Of a DNA stretch of 64,000 nt, positions 19,705 through 30,516 are shown in pieces (positions within the stretch are counted from its first letter, which is position 1; each line of letters starts with the position of its first letter). This DNA comes from an uncultured Bacteroidota bacterium (lineage in GTDB: Bacteria; Bacteroidota; Bacteroidia; Flavobacteriales; Flavobacteriaceae). Under the pieces are notes generated by a model. The model was not told where the DNA came from, ran no database searches, and saw nothing but the letters and a program-made list of their open reading frames with translations. Position numbers and translations under genes: made by a program. Location of the stretch: the NCBI GenBank assembly GCA_902635965.1, contig CACPQA010000008.1:1-64000 (forward strand), read 5' to 3'.

Positions 19705-21963
19705 TTGAAAAAAACAGTAAAAATAAGATTTAGAAAAAATTCAAATGGAACCTCTTCAATTAGGCTAAATTTTTTTTCAGGTTACGAAATTGCAAATGGT
19801 AAGCGTAAGGCGAAAAGACTTATTAAAACCTTACCCTTTCATTTAATTACCCACCCCAAAACAACAGACGAAAAAAAGCAAAATGATATACTTATTAAAA
19901 AAGCAAAGTTACTTGCTAGAGAGTGGGAAACATCCCTGTATAAAAAGCCCAATGTCAATGGTCAAATTCTTAATCCTAGAATACCTAAGGGAAGTCTTTC
20001 TGAAAAGTGGACTAATCATAAAAGTAAAATTAATTTGGTAAGTCCCGCAAACAAACGTCAAATCGACGTAATTGTTGTTGGTACTGGTTTAGCAGGTGCT
20101 TCTGCTTCTGCTACTTTAGCGGAACTTGGTTATAATGTTAAAACTTTTTGTTTTCAAGATTCTCCTAGAAGAGCACACTCCATTGCAGCTCAGGGAGGTA
20201 TTAATGCGGCAAAAAATTATCAGGGAGATGGTGATTCAATTCATAGACTTTTTTATGATACAATTAAAGGAGGAGACTATAGATCTAGGGAGGCTAACGT
20301 TTACAGATTAGCAGAGGTTTCTGGAAATATAATTGACCAATGTGTTGCTCAAGGAGTTCCATTTGCTAGAGATTATGGAGGTCTTTTAGATAATAGATCC
20401 TTTGGAGGGGTACTTGTATCGAGGACATTTTATGCCAAAGGTCAAACTGGTCAACAACTTTTGTTAGGCGCCTATTCGGCTATGAACAGGCAAATTGGTA
20501 GAGGAAAAATTAAAATGTATAACAGACACGAAATGATGGACATCGTCACAATTGACGGAAAAGCAAGAGGAATTATAACTAGAAATTTGGTTACTGGTGA
20601 AATTAATAGGCATTCTTCACATGCTGTTGTGATAGCCTCTGGTGGTTATGGAAATGTTTTTTATTTATCCACTAATGCGATGGGGAGTAATGTATCGGCT
20701 TCATGGAAAATACATAAAAGAGGTGCTTTCTTTGCGAACCCTTGTTTTACCCAAATTCATCCTACCTGTATTCCAGTTTCTGGAGATCATCAATCTAAAT
20801 TAACTCTTATGTCCGAATCACTAAGAAATGATGGACGCATATGGGTACCAAAAAAAATAGAAGATGTTAAGATGATTAGAGAAGGTAAATTAAGTCCAAC
20901 TCAAATCGCGGAAAAGGACCGAGATTATTATCTAGAAAGAAGGTATCCAGCATTTGGGAATTTGGTTCCAAGAGATGTTGCTTCAAGAGCAGCCAAAGAA
21001 CGTTGTGACGCAGGATATGGTGTAAACAAGACAGGAGAAGCAGTTTATTTAGATTTCAACTCCTCGATTGAAAGATACGGAAAGGAGAGAGCTTTGGTTT
21101 TGGGACTTGATGAAAAAGATACTACTTTAATAATGAAATTAGGGAAACAAGTTGTTAAAGCGAAATATGGAAATTTGTTTCAGATGTACGAAAAGATTGT
21201 AGATCAAAATCCGTATGAAACCCCAATGATGATTTATCCTGCAGTACATTACACGATGGGTGGTGTTTGGGTTGATTATAATCTAATGACAACAATCCCT
21301 GGATGTTTTGCAATTGGAGAAGCTAATTTTTCTGACCACGGAGCCAATCGACTTGGTGCATCGGCACTAATGCAGGGTCTAGCAGATGGTTATTTTGTTT
21401 TACCTTACACAATAGGAGATTATTTATCTGATGATATTCGTACTGGTTCAATTTCCATTGATAGCCCGGAATTTGAAAAGGCGGAAAGATATGTTAGAGA
21501 ATCTTTAGAAAAGTTAATAAATACTAAAGGCAAAAATTCAGTTGATTATTATCATAAAAAACTTGGCAAAATCATGTGGAACAAATGTGGGATGTCCCGG
21601 AATAAAAACGAACTCAAGCAAGCAATAGAAGAAATAAAAAATCTTAGAAAAGATTTTCACGAGAATGTAAAAATACCCGGCAAATTGGACGAATTCAATG
21701 AAGAGTTATCAAAGGCTGCAAGAGTATCAGACTTTCTTGAACTTGGCGAATTATTTGCCAAAGATGCACTCGAAAGAGAAGAGTCGTGTGGAGGACACTT
21801 TAGAGAAGAGCACCAAACAAAAGAGGGTGAAGCATTGCGAAACGACGAAGAATATAAATATGTTTCAGCATGGGAGTTTAACGAGGAACCCAGAAAATCT
21901 GTTCTTCACAAAGAAAAACTTGAATACGAAGAAATTGAGGTAAAAACTAGATCATACAAGTAA
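19705..21963 (+). CDS. sdhA: Succinate dehydrogenase flavoprotein subunit with atypical N-terminal extension resembling an integrase arm DNA-binding domain
   Basis: FAD motif [48 protein letters not shown]. Preceded by ~85 aa ([81 protein letters not shown]) not expected in SdhA; TTG start. Confidence 0.95.
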   Translation: MKKTVKIRFRKNSNGTSSIRLNFFSGYEIANGKRKAKRLIKTLPFHLITHPKTTDEKKQNDILIKKAKLLAREWETSLYKKPNVNGQILNPRIPKGSLSEKWTNHKSKINLVSPANKRQIDVIVVGTGLAGASASATLAELGYNVKTFCFQDSPRRAHSIAAQGGINAAKNYQGDGDSIHRLFYDTIKGGDYRSREANVYRLAEVSGNIIDQCVAQGVPFARDYGGLLDNRSFGGVLVSRTFYAKGQTGQQLLLGAYSAMNRQIGRGKIKMYNRHEMMDIVTIDGKARGIITRNLVTGEINRHSSHAVVIASGGYGNVFYLSTNAMGSNVSASWKIHKRGAFFANPCFTQIHPTCIPVSGDHQSKLTLMSESLRNDGRIWVPKKIEDVKMIREGKLSPTQIAEKDRDYYLERRYPAFGNLVPRDVASRAAKERCDAGYGVNKTGEAVYLDFNSSIERYGKERALVLGLDEKDTTLIMKLGKQVVKAKYGNLFQMYEKIVDQNPYETPMMIYPAVHYTMGGVWVDYNLMTTIPGCFAIGEANFSDHGANRLGASALMQGLADGYFVLPYTIGDYLSDDIRTGSISIDSPEFEKAERYVRESLEKLINTKGKNSVDYYHKKLGKIMWNKCGMSRNKNELKQAIEEIKNLRKDFHENVKIPGKLDEFNEELSKAARVSDFLELGELFAKDALEREESCGGHFREEHQTKEGEALRNDEEYKYVSAWEFNEEPRKSVLHKEKLEYEEIEVKTRSYK

Positions 21964-21964
21964 G

Positions 21965-22714
21965 ATGAATTTAACATTAAAAATTTGGCGACAACGAAAC
22001 AGCAACTCTAAGGGGAAAATAAAAACATACAAGATATCAAATGTTTCTCCTGACATGTCATTTCTCGAAATGATTGATGTTCTAAATAGCAAAATTATAT
22101 CTGAAGGTAAAGAAGATCCTGTAGCCTTTGACCATGATTGCAGAGAAGGCATTTGTGGAATGTGTTCCATGTTTATAAATGGTCAGGCTCATGGACCCGA
22201 TCGACTTGTGACGACTTGCCAGTTGCACATGAGAAAATTTAAGGATGGTGACACCATTGTTGTTGAACCTTTTCGGGCAAATGCTTTTCCAGTAATCAAA
22301 GACTTGGTAGTTGACCGATCAGCATTTGACAGAATTCAACAAGCAGGAGGATTTGTAAGTGTTAATACATCTGGTAATACTCAAGATGCAAATTCTATTC
22401 CTATTGAAAAAAATGATGCAGACAAATCATTTGATGCTGCTACATGTATTGGTTGTGGCGCTTGTGTTGCTAGTTGTAAAAACGCTTCTGCTATGTTATT
22501 TGTATCTGCTAAAATTTCTCAATATGCGCTGCTTCCGCAAGGTAAAGTTGAGTCAAAACAAAGGGTTTTAAATATGGTTAAGCAGATGGATGATGAGGGT
22601 TTTGGAAATTGTACTAACACAGGGGCTTGTGAAGTTGAGTGTCCAAAGGGAATATCTTTAAAAAATATAGCTAGAATGAATAGTGAGTACCTATCATCTA
22701 CTCTAAAAACCTAA
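21965..22714 (+). CDS. sdhB: Succinate dehydrogenase iron-sulfur subunit
   Basis: [37 protein letters not shown]-terminal Fe-S Cys cluster. Confidence 0.96.
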   Translation: MNLTLKIWRQRNSNSKGKIKTYKISNVSPDMSFLEMIDVLNSKIISEGKEDPVAFDHDCREGICGMCSMFINGQAHGPDRLVTTCQLHMRKFKDGDTIVVEPFRANAFPVIKDLVVDRSAFDRIQQAGGFVSVNTSGNTQDANSIPIEKNDADKSFDAATCIGCGACVASCKNASAMLFVSAKISQYALLPQGKVESKQRVLNMVKQMDDEGFGNCTNTGACEVECPKGISLKNIARMNSEYLSSTLKT

Positions 22715-22731
22715 GTTTAAATTTTTCAACT

Positions 22732-23508
22732 TTGGGGAATAATCTTAAAATTGCTGCGATCCAATTCGACATTAAATGGGAATCAAAGCACGAAAATCTG
22801 AAGATTATTGAAAAATACCTTGATAAAATTTCTGGGATTGACATTGTCTTGCTACCTGAAATGTTCACCACGGGATTTACAATGCAAGCTGAAAAATTTT
22901 CTGAGAACATGGAAGGTGAGACAATCAAATGGATGGAAATATGGTCCAAAAAGTTGGATTCAGCTATCGGTGGAAGTATCATAATATCAGAAGGATCTGA
23001 AATATACAATCGTTTTGTTTTTGTAACTCCTGAAAAGGAAATATTTTTTTACGATAAACGGCACACTTTTACTCTAGCCAATGAAGATAAGTTTTATGCC
23101 AGAGGGAGCAATTTTGGAATTTTTGAATACAAGGGTTGGAAGATTTGCTTAAGGATATGTTATGATTTAAGATTTCCAGTTTGGTCAAGGAATAAATATA
23201 ATTATGACCTTTTAATCTATGTTGCAAATTGGCCTAAGAAAAGAATTCAAGCATGGGACACGCTCTTAAAGGCTAGAGCAATTGAAAACATGTGCTATTG
23301 TTTAGGTGTAAACAGAGTCGGAATAGATGGAAATAAGAAAAGTTATCCTGGACACTCGGCCTTTCTGAATTATTTGGGGGATAAGCTTGCATCCTGTGAG
23401 GAAGAAAAAAACAACATTATCAGTTATAAATTTGAAAAAGAGGAGATGATATCTTCTAGAAAAGAGCTGAAATTTTTAGAAGACATTGACGATTTTAAAT
23501 TTCAATAG
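22732..23508 (+). CDS. Carbon-nitrogen hydrolase (nitrilase superfamily, omega-amidase-like)
   Basis: LLPEMFTTGF, YDKRHTFTLANEDKFYARG, RICYDLRFPVWSRN catalytic Glu/Lys/Cys contexts; TTG start. Confidence 0.9.
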   Translation: MGNNLKIAAIQFDIKWESKHENLKIIEKYLDKISGIDIVLLPEMFTTGFTMQAEKFSENMEGETIKWMEIWSKKLDSAIGGSIIISEGSEIYNRFVFVTPEKEIFFYDKRHTFTLANEDKFYARGSNFGIFEYKGWKICLRICYDLRFPVWSRNKYNYDLLIYVANWPKKRIQAWDTLLKARAIENMCYCLGVNRVGIDGNKKSYPGHSAFLNYLGDKLASCEEEKNNIISYKFEKEEMISSRKELKFLEDIDDFKFQ

Positions 23509-25105
23509 TTTCATTTAACTCCCAATTAGCTCTTACAATTATTGATTCTTTTAAATATTTAACTTCCTCTGGTTGTATTTTTTTTAAATAATTACCAGTA
23601 TCCCATTTTCCGTTACCATTAGCATCTTTAATTATTCTAATTTGATATTCTCCAGGTGGTAAATATTCAATGATATATGAGTCATCACGATTGTTATAAA
23701 TTCTTCTAATTAGTTTTCCGTTATTGTCAATAATTTCCATTATGTATTTACTATCGTAATTAACCTTTTTTACACTTAAAAGTAGTTTTCCATAATCTTC
23801 AATCTTTGTAGTATTTATTTTATGAAAAATAGTATCATTAGTTGATCCTAAGAAATCTTTTATTGCATTAGGGAGAATTTGAATTTGGTATAAATCATTC
23901 GGAACCTTATCAAAATTTAAGTAAATAAAATCAAGATTTTTATCGATTTCAGTTGAAAAAGTAACTTCCAAAGTGTCAATATCAAAGATTTGAATGTAGT
24001 CTTTGTTAACTTCCGTTATGGGTAAATTACTCTTTATTTTTAATGTATCAAGGAAATCAATTTTACTCCCATTAGAGGGAGAAATTTCTAACATCAAAGA
24101 ATCTTTTTCTAATTTAAATGGTTTTAGAGTTATTACTGCAGTACTATCTTTGACCTCGACCTCTGTTAAAATAGAATCAAGTTTTTTCTGAGGAGTAAAC
24201 CAAAAATGTAGTGTATCTTTTTCCCTGTCTTTAGTAAAAAAACTTCTTGTACCCTCCTCAAAGTCATTCAGTATTCTCACTCTTCTTTTACCGAGTTCTC
24301 CATAGTAAGGAAATTCAATATGATGGTCGTTTATTATTTTTGCTCTACCCCACTGAAAGTTTGTAATTTCTTTAAATAAAACAGGGAGAAAAAAACTATC
24401 TTTCGGGATTTCGATTGGCTTTTCAAAAAATCCTATTTTATCGAAGCTCTGATCAAAATAATAATTTTTTGATTGATCCTTAATAGCAATAAATTCGTAC
24501 TTCCCTGGAGCAAGATTATTCAATTCAAAATAAATACTATCAAGGGTATTCCCAACATAAAAAGGTTTTTGATTATAAATTGTTGAATCATTAAAAACAG
24601 AATCAACAGGATACAAATGTATGGAGACAAAATCTAAAGTATCAATTTCATAAGCATCTTTTACAAAACCAAAAATTTTTAATGAATCAATGTAATCTCC
24701 TGTAGAGAAAGTATAATTAAAAAAAGGGAAAGGGTTACCTTCGTTGTAATCAACAATTGATGAACCAAAGTTAAATGTGAAAGTAGAATTTTCACGAAGT
24801 TTATTTTTAATCTCGATTTCAACTTTTTTGGTTACTGTATTTTCAGGAATTATTTTATAATCTTTTCTTTCAAGGGGAGGTGAAACGATGAGTTGTTCAT
24901 TAATATTTTTTAATTCTATATATTCATTAAAGTTGAGCGTGATTTTTTCTGAATTAAAGTTTAAATTATTTAATGGTGGGTTTGCATTTGTTAAAACTGG
25001 GGGGATTGTATCTTTCATACCACCAGATAGTGATCCTCTTTTTGCGCAGTTAATCAGCGTTAAACTTTCAAAAACAAATAAAAAAATTAAGAGCCACTTT
25101 AGCAC
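23495..25105 (-). CDS. Ig-like domain lipoprotein (Big_5/SbsA-like)
   Basis: Lipobox LINC; CAKRGSLSGGMKDTIPPVLTNANPPLNNLNF typical of this Bacteroidota family. Confidence 0.8.
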   Translation of the reverse strand: MLKWLLIFLFVFESLTLINCAKRGSLSGGMKDTIPPVLTNANPPLNNLNFNSEKITLNFNEYIELKNINEQLIVSPPLERKDYKIIPENTVTKKVEIEIKNKLRENSTFTFNFGSSIVDYNEGNPFPFFNYTFSTGDYIDSLKIFGFVKDAYEIDTLDFVSIHLYPVDSVFNDSTIYNQKPFYVGNTLDSIYFELNNLAPGKYEFIAIKDQSKNYYFDQSFDKIGFFEKPIEIPKDSFFLPVLFKEITNFQWGRAKIINDHHIEFPYYGELGKRRVRILNDFEEGTRSFFTKDREKDTLHFWFTPQKKLDSILTEVEVKDSTAVITLKPFKLEKDSLMLEISPSNGSKIDFLDTLKIKSNLPITEVNKDYIQIFDIDTLEVTFSTEIDKNLDFIYLNFDKVPNDLYQIQILPNAIKDFLGSTNDTIFHKINTTKIEDYGKLLLSVKKVNYDSKYIMEIIDNNGKLIRRIYNNRDDSYIIEYLPPGEYQIRIIKDANGNGKWDTGNYLKKIQPEEVKYLKESIIVRANWELNETIEI

Positions 25106-25256
25106 AAAGGAAAATTGAAAAGTTATTTATAAATAAAATTAAATTATAATTGTAAATATTGCGGTATTAAATTAAAATTTAATTGACTTATAAAACCTAT
25201 TCCCTTTCCACTACTTTATTTTTCGTTTATGTAAAAAGAAGTATTTTTGGGGAATT

Positions 25257-26783
25257 ATGGAAATAAAAAAAATAATTTCACATGCCAAAGAGTATGGTTT
25301 TATTTTTCCTTCTAGTGACATTTACGAAGGGTTAAGTGCAGTTTATGATTATGCTCACAATGGTGTAGAACTTAAAAATAATATTAAAAACTACTGGTGG
25401 AAGGCCATGGTTGATCTCCATTCAAATATCGTGGGTATTGACTCTGCAATTTTCATGCATCCAACTACATGGAAAGCTTCTGGGCATGTAGACGCGTTCA
25501 ATGATCCATTAATAGACAATAAAGATTCAAAACTAAGATATCGAGCTGATTCGTTAGTTGAAGAATATTGTGAAAAGTTGGATAATAAAATTTTAAAGGA
25601 AGTTTCAAAAGCTAAAAAACGATTTGGAAAAGATTTCGATGAAAAAAAATTCATTGATACAAATCCAAAAGTTAGCGAGCTTAAAAAAAAGGTTGAAAAA
25701 ATCTTAAAAAGACTCAATAACTCTTTAGAAAAGTTTGATTTAAAAGATGTTAGAAATCTAATTATTGAACTCGAAATAGCGTGTGAAAAGTCAGGTTCAA
25801 AAAATTGGTCTGATGTTAAACAATTTAATTTAATGTTTTCAACCAAACTCGGAGCGACCTCAGGATCCATGACTGAAATTTTCCTGAGACCAGAGACCGC
25901 GCAGGGTATATTTGTAAATTTTTTAAATGTTCAAAAGACTTCAAGATTAAGAGTTCCTTTCGGAATTGCTCAGGTAGGGAAGGCGTTTAGAAACGAAATA
26001 ATTGCACGACAATTCATTTTTAGGATGAAAGAATTTGAACAAATGGAAATGCAATTTTTTATTCCACCCGGAACCCAAAAAGAATGGTACAAGAAGTGGA
26101 TGAATAAAAGAATGGAATGGCACAAGTCAATTGGAATGGGTTCTGAAAATTATAGATTCAAAAATCACGATAAACTCGCTCATTATGCTGATGCAGCTTG
26201 TGATATTGAATTTAAATTTCCTTTTGGATTTAGAGAACTTGAAGGAATTCATTCTAGAACTGATTTTGATTTAAGCAATCATGAAAAGTTTTCTGGGAAG
26301 AACCTTAAGTACTTTGATCCAAAACTAGGAAAAAATTATATCCCATATGTTGTTGAGACATCCATCGGGCTTGATAGAATGTTTTTAGCTATTTTATCTT
26401 GGTCTTTAAGGGAAGATAAATTAACTGATGGGACCATGAGGAAAGTGTTAAAATTTCCCGTTTTCCTAGCTCCAATAAAATTAGCTGTCCTACCCTTAGT
26501 TAAAAAAGATGGTTTACCCGAATACGCAAAAAAGATTTTTGATAATTTGAAATTGAACTATTCTGCACTATACGATGAAAAGGATGCCATTGGTAGGAGA
26601 TATAGAAGACAAGATGCTATTGGTACTCCATTTTGCATAACAATTGATTACACGACCCTTCATGATAACACAGTAACCTTAAGAGATAGAGATCAAATGA
26701 AACAAGAAAGGATTCCTTTGGCCTCTCTTGAGAATATTCTAGATGAAAAACTTAATGTAAGAAATTGGCTAAAAGGTAATTAA
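25257..26783 (+). CDS. glyS: Glycine--tRNA ligase
   Basis: Class II aaRS motifs: FLRPETAQGIFVNF, FRNEI, EFEQMEMQFF, VVETSIGLDRM. Confidence 0.96.
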   Translation: MEIKKIISHAKEYGFIFPSSDIYEGLSAVYDYAHNGVELKNNIKNYWWKAMVDLHSNIVGIDSAIFMHPTTWKASGHVDAFNDPLIDNKDSKLRYRADSLVEEYCEKLDNKILKEVSKAKKRFGKDFDEKKFIDTNPKVSELKKKVEKILKRLNNSLEKFDLKDVRNLIIELEIACEKSGSKNWSDVKQFNLMFSTKLGATSGSMTEIFLRPETAQGIFVNFLNVQKTSRLRVPFGIAQVGKAFRNEIIARQFIFRMKEFEQMEMQFFIPPGTQKEWYKKWMNKRMEWHKSIGMGSENYRFKNHDKLAHYADAACDIEFKFPFGFRELEGIHSRTDFDLSNHEKFSGKNLKYFDPKLGKNYIPYVVETSIGLDRMFLAILSWSLREDKLTDGTMRKVLKFPVFLAPIKLAVLPLVKKDGLPEYAKKIFDNLKLNYSALYDEKDAIGRRYRRQDAIGTPFCITIDYTTLHDNTVTLRDRDQMKQERIPLASLENILDEKLNVRNWLKGN

Positions 26784-26818
26784 TTTTTAATCGAATTTTG
26801 GAATAAAAACTTAGTTAA

Positions 26819-27592
26819 ATGATAAAAATAATTTCTTACAACTTAAATGGTATTAGAGCTGCTTTAAAGAAAAATCTCATTAATTGGATTGAAAACGTAA
26901 ATCCAGATATTTTATGTTTTCAAGAAATTAAAGCTATGAAGGATCAAATACCAACAGAAGTTTTTGAAAATTTGGGTTATCATCATCACTGGTATTCTGC
27001 AAAGAAAAAAGGATATAGTGGAGTTGCTATCTTAACAAAAAGGAAACCAAAAAACATAACATATGGTACAGGAATAAATCATATCGATGATGAAGGACGG
27101 GTAATTCGTGTTGACTACAATAATTTTTCTGTAATTAGCCTTTATCTCCCTTCAGGCACAAATATTCGAAGGCTGAGTCATAAATTTAAATTTATGGATG
27201 ACTTCCAAAATCATATAAGTGAATTAAAAAAAAACTTAAATAATATTATTATTTGTGGAGATTATAATATTTGTCACAAGCCTATAGATATTCACGATCC
27301 AATTAGAAATAAAAATGTGTCTGGATTCTTACCAGAAGAAAGACTATGGTTAGATAACTTTATAAATAATGGGTTTATAGATTCATTTAGAAAGTTTTGT
27401 AATGAAAATGATAAATATACTTGGTGGAGTTATCGTGCTAACTCGAGAGCAAATAACAAAGGATGGAGAATAGACTATATAATGGTTTCAAATAGTTTAG
27501 ATGATAAATTGATTAATGCAAATATATTCTCGGATACTTATCAATCTGATCATTGCCCAATAGGTATTGATTTGAATTTAGATTGGGGTTAA
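26819..27592 (+). CDS. xth: Exodeoxyribonuclease III
   Basis: SYNLNGIRAALKKN, CFQEIKA, GDYNICH, YTWWSYR, SDHCPI. Confidence 0.95.
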   Translation: MIKIISYNLNGIRAALKKNLINWIENVNPDILCFQEIKAMKDQIPTEVFENLGYHHHWYSAKKKGYSGVAILTKRKPKNITYGTGINHIDDEGRVIRVDYNNFSVISLYLPSGTNIRRLSHKFKFMDDFQNHISELKKNLNNIIICGDYNICHKPIDIHDPIRNKNVSGFLPEERLWLDNFINNGFIDSFRKFCNENDKYTWWSYRANSRANNKGWRIDYIMVSNSLDDKLINANIFSDTYQSDHCPIGIDLNLDWG

Positions 27593-27601
27593 AATAAATT
27601 T

Positions 27602-28642
27602 ATGATATATACCAAATTACCAAATACTGAAATTAGCGTAAGCAAAATATGTTTAGGGACAATGACATTTGGTAAGCAGAATTCAGAGATTGAGTCACAT
27701 TCTCAGATTGACTTTTCATTGGAGAAGGGTGTAAATTTTTTGGATACAGCAGAATTATATCCTGTACCAGCTGACCATTCCACTTATGCTGATACAGAAA
27801 GAATTATTGGCTCCTGGATTAAAAAAAGTGGCAAAAGAGAAAAAATTGTTCTAGCATCTAAGATTGTTGGTCCTGGTACGTATACGGCACATATAAGAAA
27901 GACAAACCATTTCAGTCCAAATAATTTGAGAGAAGCTTTAGAAAAAAGTCTCGAAAGACTCAAGACAGACTATCTTGATCTTTATCAATTGCATTGGCCA
28001 GAAAGACAGACCAACAATTTTGGCATTAGAGGATATAAGTTTTCACCTAGTGAAGACCCATGGACGGATAACTTTGAAGAAATTTTAATCACTCTGGATG
28101 ACTTAATTAAAGAGGGTAAAATAAGGTCTATTGGTCTATCTAATGAAAACCCCTGGGGCATAATGAGATTTTTAAATTTAGCAAAAAAGGGTTTACAAAA
28201 AATCACCACAGTTCAAAATCCATATAATTTACTAAATCGTCTTTTCGAGATTGGGTCTGCAGAACTTTGTATGAGAGAAGGGGTTGGTCTATTAGCATAC
28301 TCGCCACTAGCATTTGGTCGTTTAACTGGCAAATACAGAAAAGGACAAATGCCCGAAAAGTCAAGATTCAAACTCTTTCCTAATTTAGCCAGATTTAGTG
28401 GTGAAAACTCCATAAACGCTACAGATGATTATTACGAAATAGCAAATAATTTTGGTCTCACTCTTACTGAAATGGCTATTAGCTTTGTTAATTCTAAAGA
28501 ATTTGTAACAAGCAACATAATTGGAGCAACAAATTTAAATCAGCTAGATGAAAACATTAATTCAATTAACAAATCACTGTCAACTGAAATTTTAAATCTA
28601 ATAGAGAAAGTACATTCCAAATATCCAAATCCAGCACCATAG
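27602..28642 (+). CDS. Aldo/keto reductase
   Basis: VSKICLGTMTFGKQNSE, FLDTAELYP, DLYQLHWPER, AYSPLAFGRLTGKY. Confidence 0.93.
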   Translation: MIYTKLPNTEISVSKICLGTMTFGKQNSEIESHSQIDFSLEKGVNFLDTAELYPVPADHSTYADTERIIGSWIKKSGKREKIVLASKIVGPGTYTAHIRKTNHFSPNNLREALEKSLERLKTDYLDLYQLHWPERQTNNFGIRGYKFSPSEDPWTDNFEEILITLDDLIKEGKIRSIGLSNENPWGIMRFLNLAKKGLQKITTVQNPYNLLNRLFEIGSAELCMREGVGLLAYSPLAFGRLTGKYRKGQMPEKSRFKLFPNLARFSGENSINATDDYYEIANNFGLTLTEMAISFVNSKEFVTSNIIGATNLNQLDENINSINKSLSTEILNLIEKVHSKYPNPAP

Positions 28643-28650
28643 CCATGAAG

Positions 28651-29349
28651 TTAATTTTTTAAGAAAACAACTTCTTCATCTTTCAGCAACGGATCGTTTC
28701 TAAACCTCAATATCACTTGCGACAAAACCAAAACATCGTTTTCACAGTATTCAACAATTTTATCTATTTGTTTTTCTAAGTAAAACTTGTTAGCTATTTC
28801 TTTCCCTTGTAATTTAATTTTTTTTGAACTCAACCCCAAAACTTCGGAAAGAAGTCTAAGTGATATTGAACTTTTATAGTCTCCGAATTTCCAAAGATAA
28901 AGAGTATCTAAATGAGGGATTTCCCAAGGTTTTTTTTGATGCATTTCAAGAATTTTAGGTAATTTAATTTTGTTGATTATCATTCTTCTTGCTATAAAAG
29001 GGAAATCAAATTCTCTTCCGTTATGAGCGCACAAAAGGCTACTTTTTAAATGAAAATGTGAGTCACAGAGGGTTTTGAAATTTTCGAGTATTTCTATTTC
29101 TTTTCCTATAAAACTTTTAATTCTGAATGATCTTTTTTTGGAAGTTTTTAAATCAAAAAAGCCAACAGATATACAAATAATTTTTCCATATTCTGCATGC
29201 ATACTTGATTTTGGATATTCCTTCTCTCCTCCGAACTTTTCTTTCCATATTTTTTTCTTGTTATTGCTTAGTTCCTTATAATTGTATTTTTCAGGAACTG
29301 TCTCAATGTCCAAAAAAAGAACTCTAGATAAATTAATGTTTTTTAACAT
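28651..29349 (-). CDS. Predicted 3'-5' exonuclease (PolB-like/DnaQ fold)
   Basis: LFLDIETVPEKY (DIE), CAHNGREFDFPFIARRM, YCENDVLVLSQV. Confidence 0.85.
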   Translation of the reverse strand: MLKNINLSRVLFLDIETVPEKYNYKELSNNKKKIWKEKFGGEKEYPKSSMHAEYGKIICISVGFFDLKTSKKRSFRIKSFIGKEIEILENFKTLCDSHFHLKSSLLCAHNGREFDFPFIARRMIINKIKLPKILEMHQKKPWEIPHLDTLYLWKFGDYKSSISLRLLSEVLGLSSKKIKLQGKEIANKFYLEKQIDKIVEYCENDVLVLSQVILRFRNDPLLKDEEVVFLKN

Positions 29350-30463
29350 TGCTTATCATTTTGAATGCCTCATCAATGTAGTAACCCTCATTTTTTGGCC
29401 CTTTTTTGTGACCCAATCTCACGATTATTAAATCTGATTTTGGAAATACAATAACATACTGACCAAGATGACCCCTCATTAAAAATCCTTTTTCATTATT
29501 TTTATTAGTAAGCCACCAACCATACCCGTAATTTTGACTATTTTTAAACCTTGGTTTTAAACTTAGATTCACAAAATTTGAATCTATAATTTGTTGGCCA
29601 TTCCATCTACCTTTATTTTTAAACAACTTAGCAAATCTCGCGAAATCTTTGCCATTTGATGCAAAACAGCAAAATGCTTTTTCCATCTTTTTTTTTATAC
29701 CATCGATTTGCCAAAGTGCTTCTTCTTCAGCTTCAATTGGAATCCAAAAGTTTTTGGAAAAATAATCTGATAAAGATTTACCCGTTGCTTTCCTAATAAC
29801 CATTCCTAGGAGTTGAGTATTACCACTTAAATATTTGAAGGATTTACCTGGTTGTCCAGTGATTTTTCTGGATAATAATAATTTTTCTAAATCCTTAGTA
29901 AAATAAGATTCAGTAGTTATGTTTACGGGTGAGTAATATTTTTCTGTCCAATCTAAACCGGATGACATTGACGCTAAATCACCAACAGTTAGTTTTGAGG
30001 CAATGCCTTGAGAAAACTCATCGAAAAAATCGCCAACTTTTTGATCAAGACTGGATATGTGACCTTGCTCTATAGCTTTTCCAAGCATAGCTGTGACCAT
30101 ACTTTTTGCCATAGAAAATGAATTACTTTTAGAATTGGAATTATGACCCAAATAATAAGATTCATGCAGTAAGCTATCTTTATAAAAAATAAGATAAGCT
30201 ACTGTTTTATATTCCTTAATAATTGAATCAAACTCTTTTGATAGTGGGATTTGATTGTACAGATTGTGATAGTCCCACTTAGTTTTGGTCGATCCATTTT
30301 TTACTACTGCATTTTCAAAAATTTTATAATCGTCTAGGAAAGCTGTGGTGTGACCAGTTCCATAAATTTTGAAAACGCCCGGTATTATGTATCCTATAGG
30401 ACTTAAATGCAATAAAATTATTATAGATACTATAAATGAAAATGAAATTAGTGCTGATTTCAT
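29333..30463 (-). CDS. Serine hydrolase (class C beta-lactamase family)
   Basis: FSMAKSMVTAMLGKAIEQG (SxxK), YGYGWW, HLGQYVIVFP. Confidence 0.88.
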   Translation of the reverse strand: MKSALISFSFIVSIIILLHLSPIGYIIPGVFKIYGTGHTTAFLDDYKIFENAVVKNGSTKTKWDYHNLYNQIPLSKEFDSIIKEYKTVAYLIFYKDSLLHESYYLGHNSNSKSNSFSMAKSMVTAMLGKAIEQGHISSLDQKVGDFFDEFSQGIASKLTVGDLASMSSGLDWTEKYYSPVNITTESYFTKDLEKLLLSRKITGQPGKSFKYLSGNTQLLGMVIRKATGKSLSDYFSKNFWIPIEAEEEALWQIDGIKKKMEKAFCCFASNGKDFARFAKLFKNKGRWNGQQIIDSNFVNLSLKPRFKNSQNYGYGWWLTNKNNEKGFLMRGHLGQYVIVFPKSDLIIVRLGHKKGPKNEGYYIDEAFKMISNVKKH

Positions 30464-30516
30464 AATTTTGTATTCAAATAAGATAATTTAATATTTTTTA
30501 AAAGACAATTTCTTTT

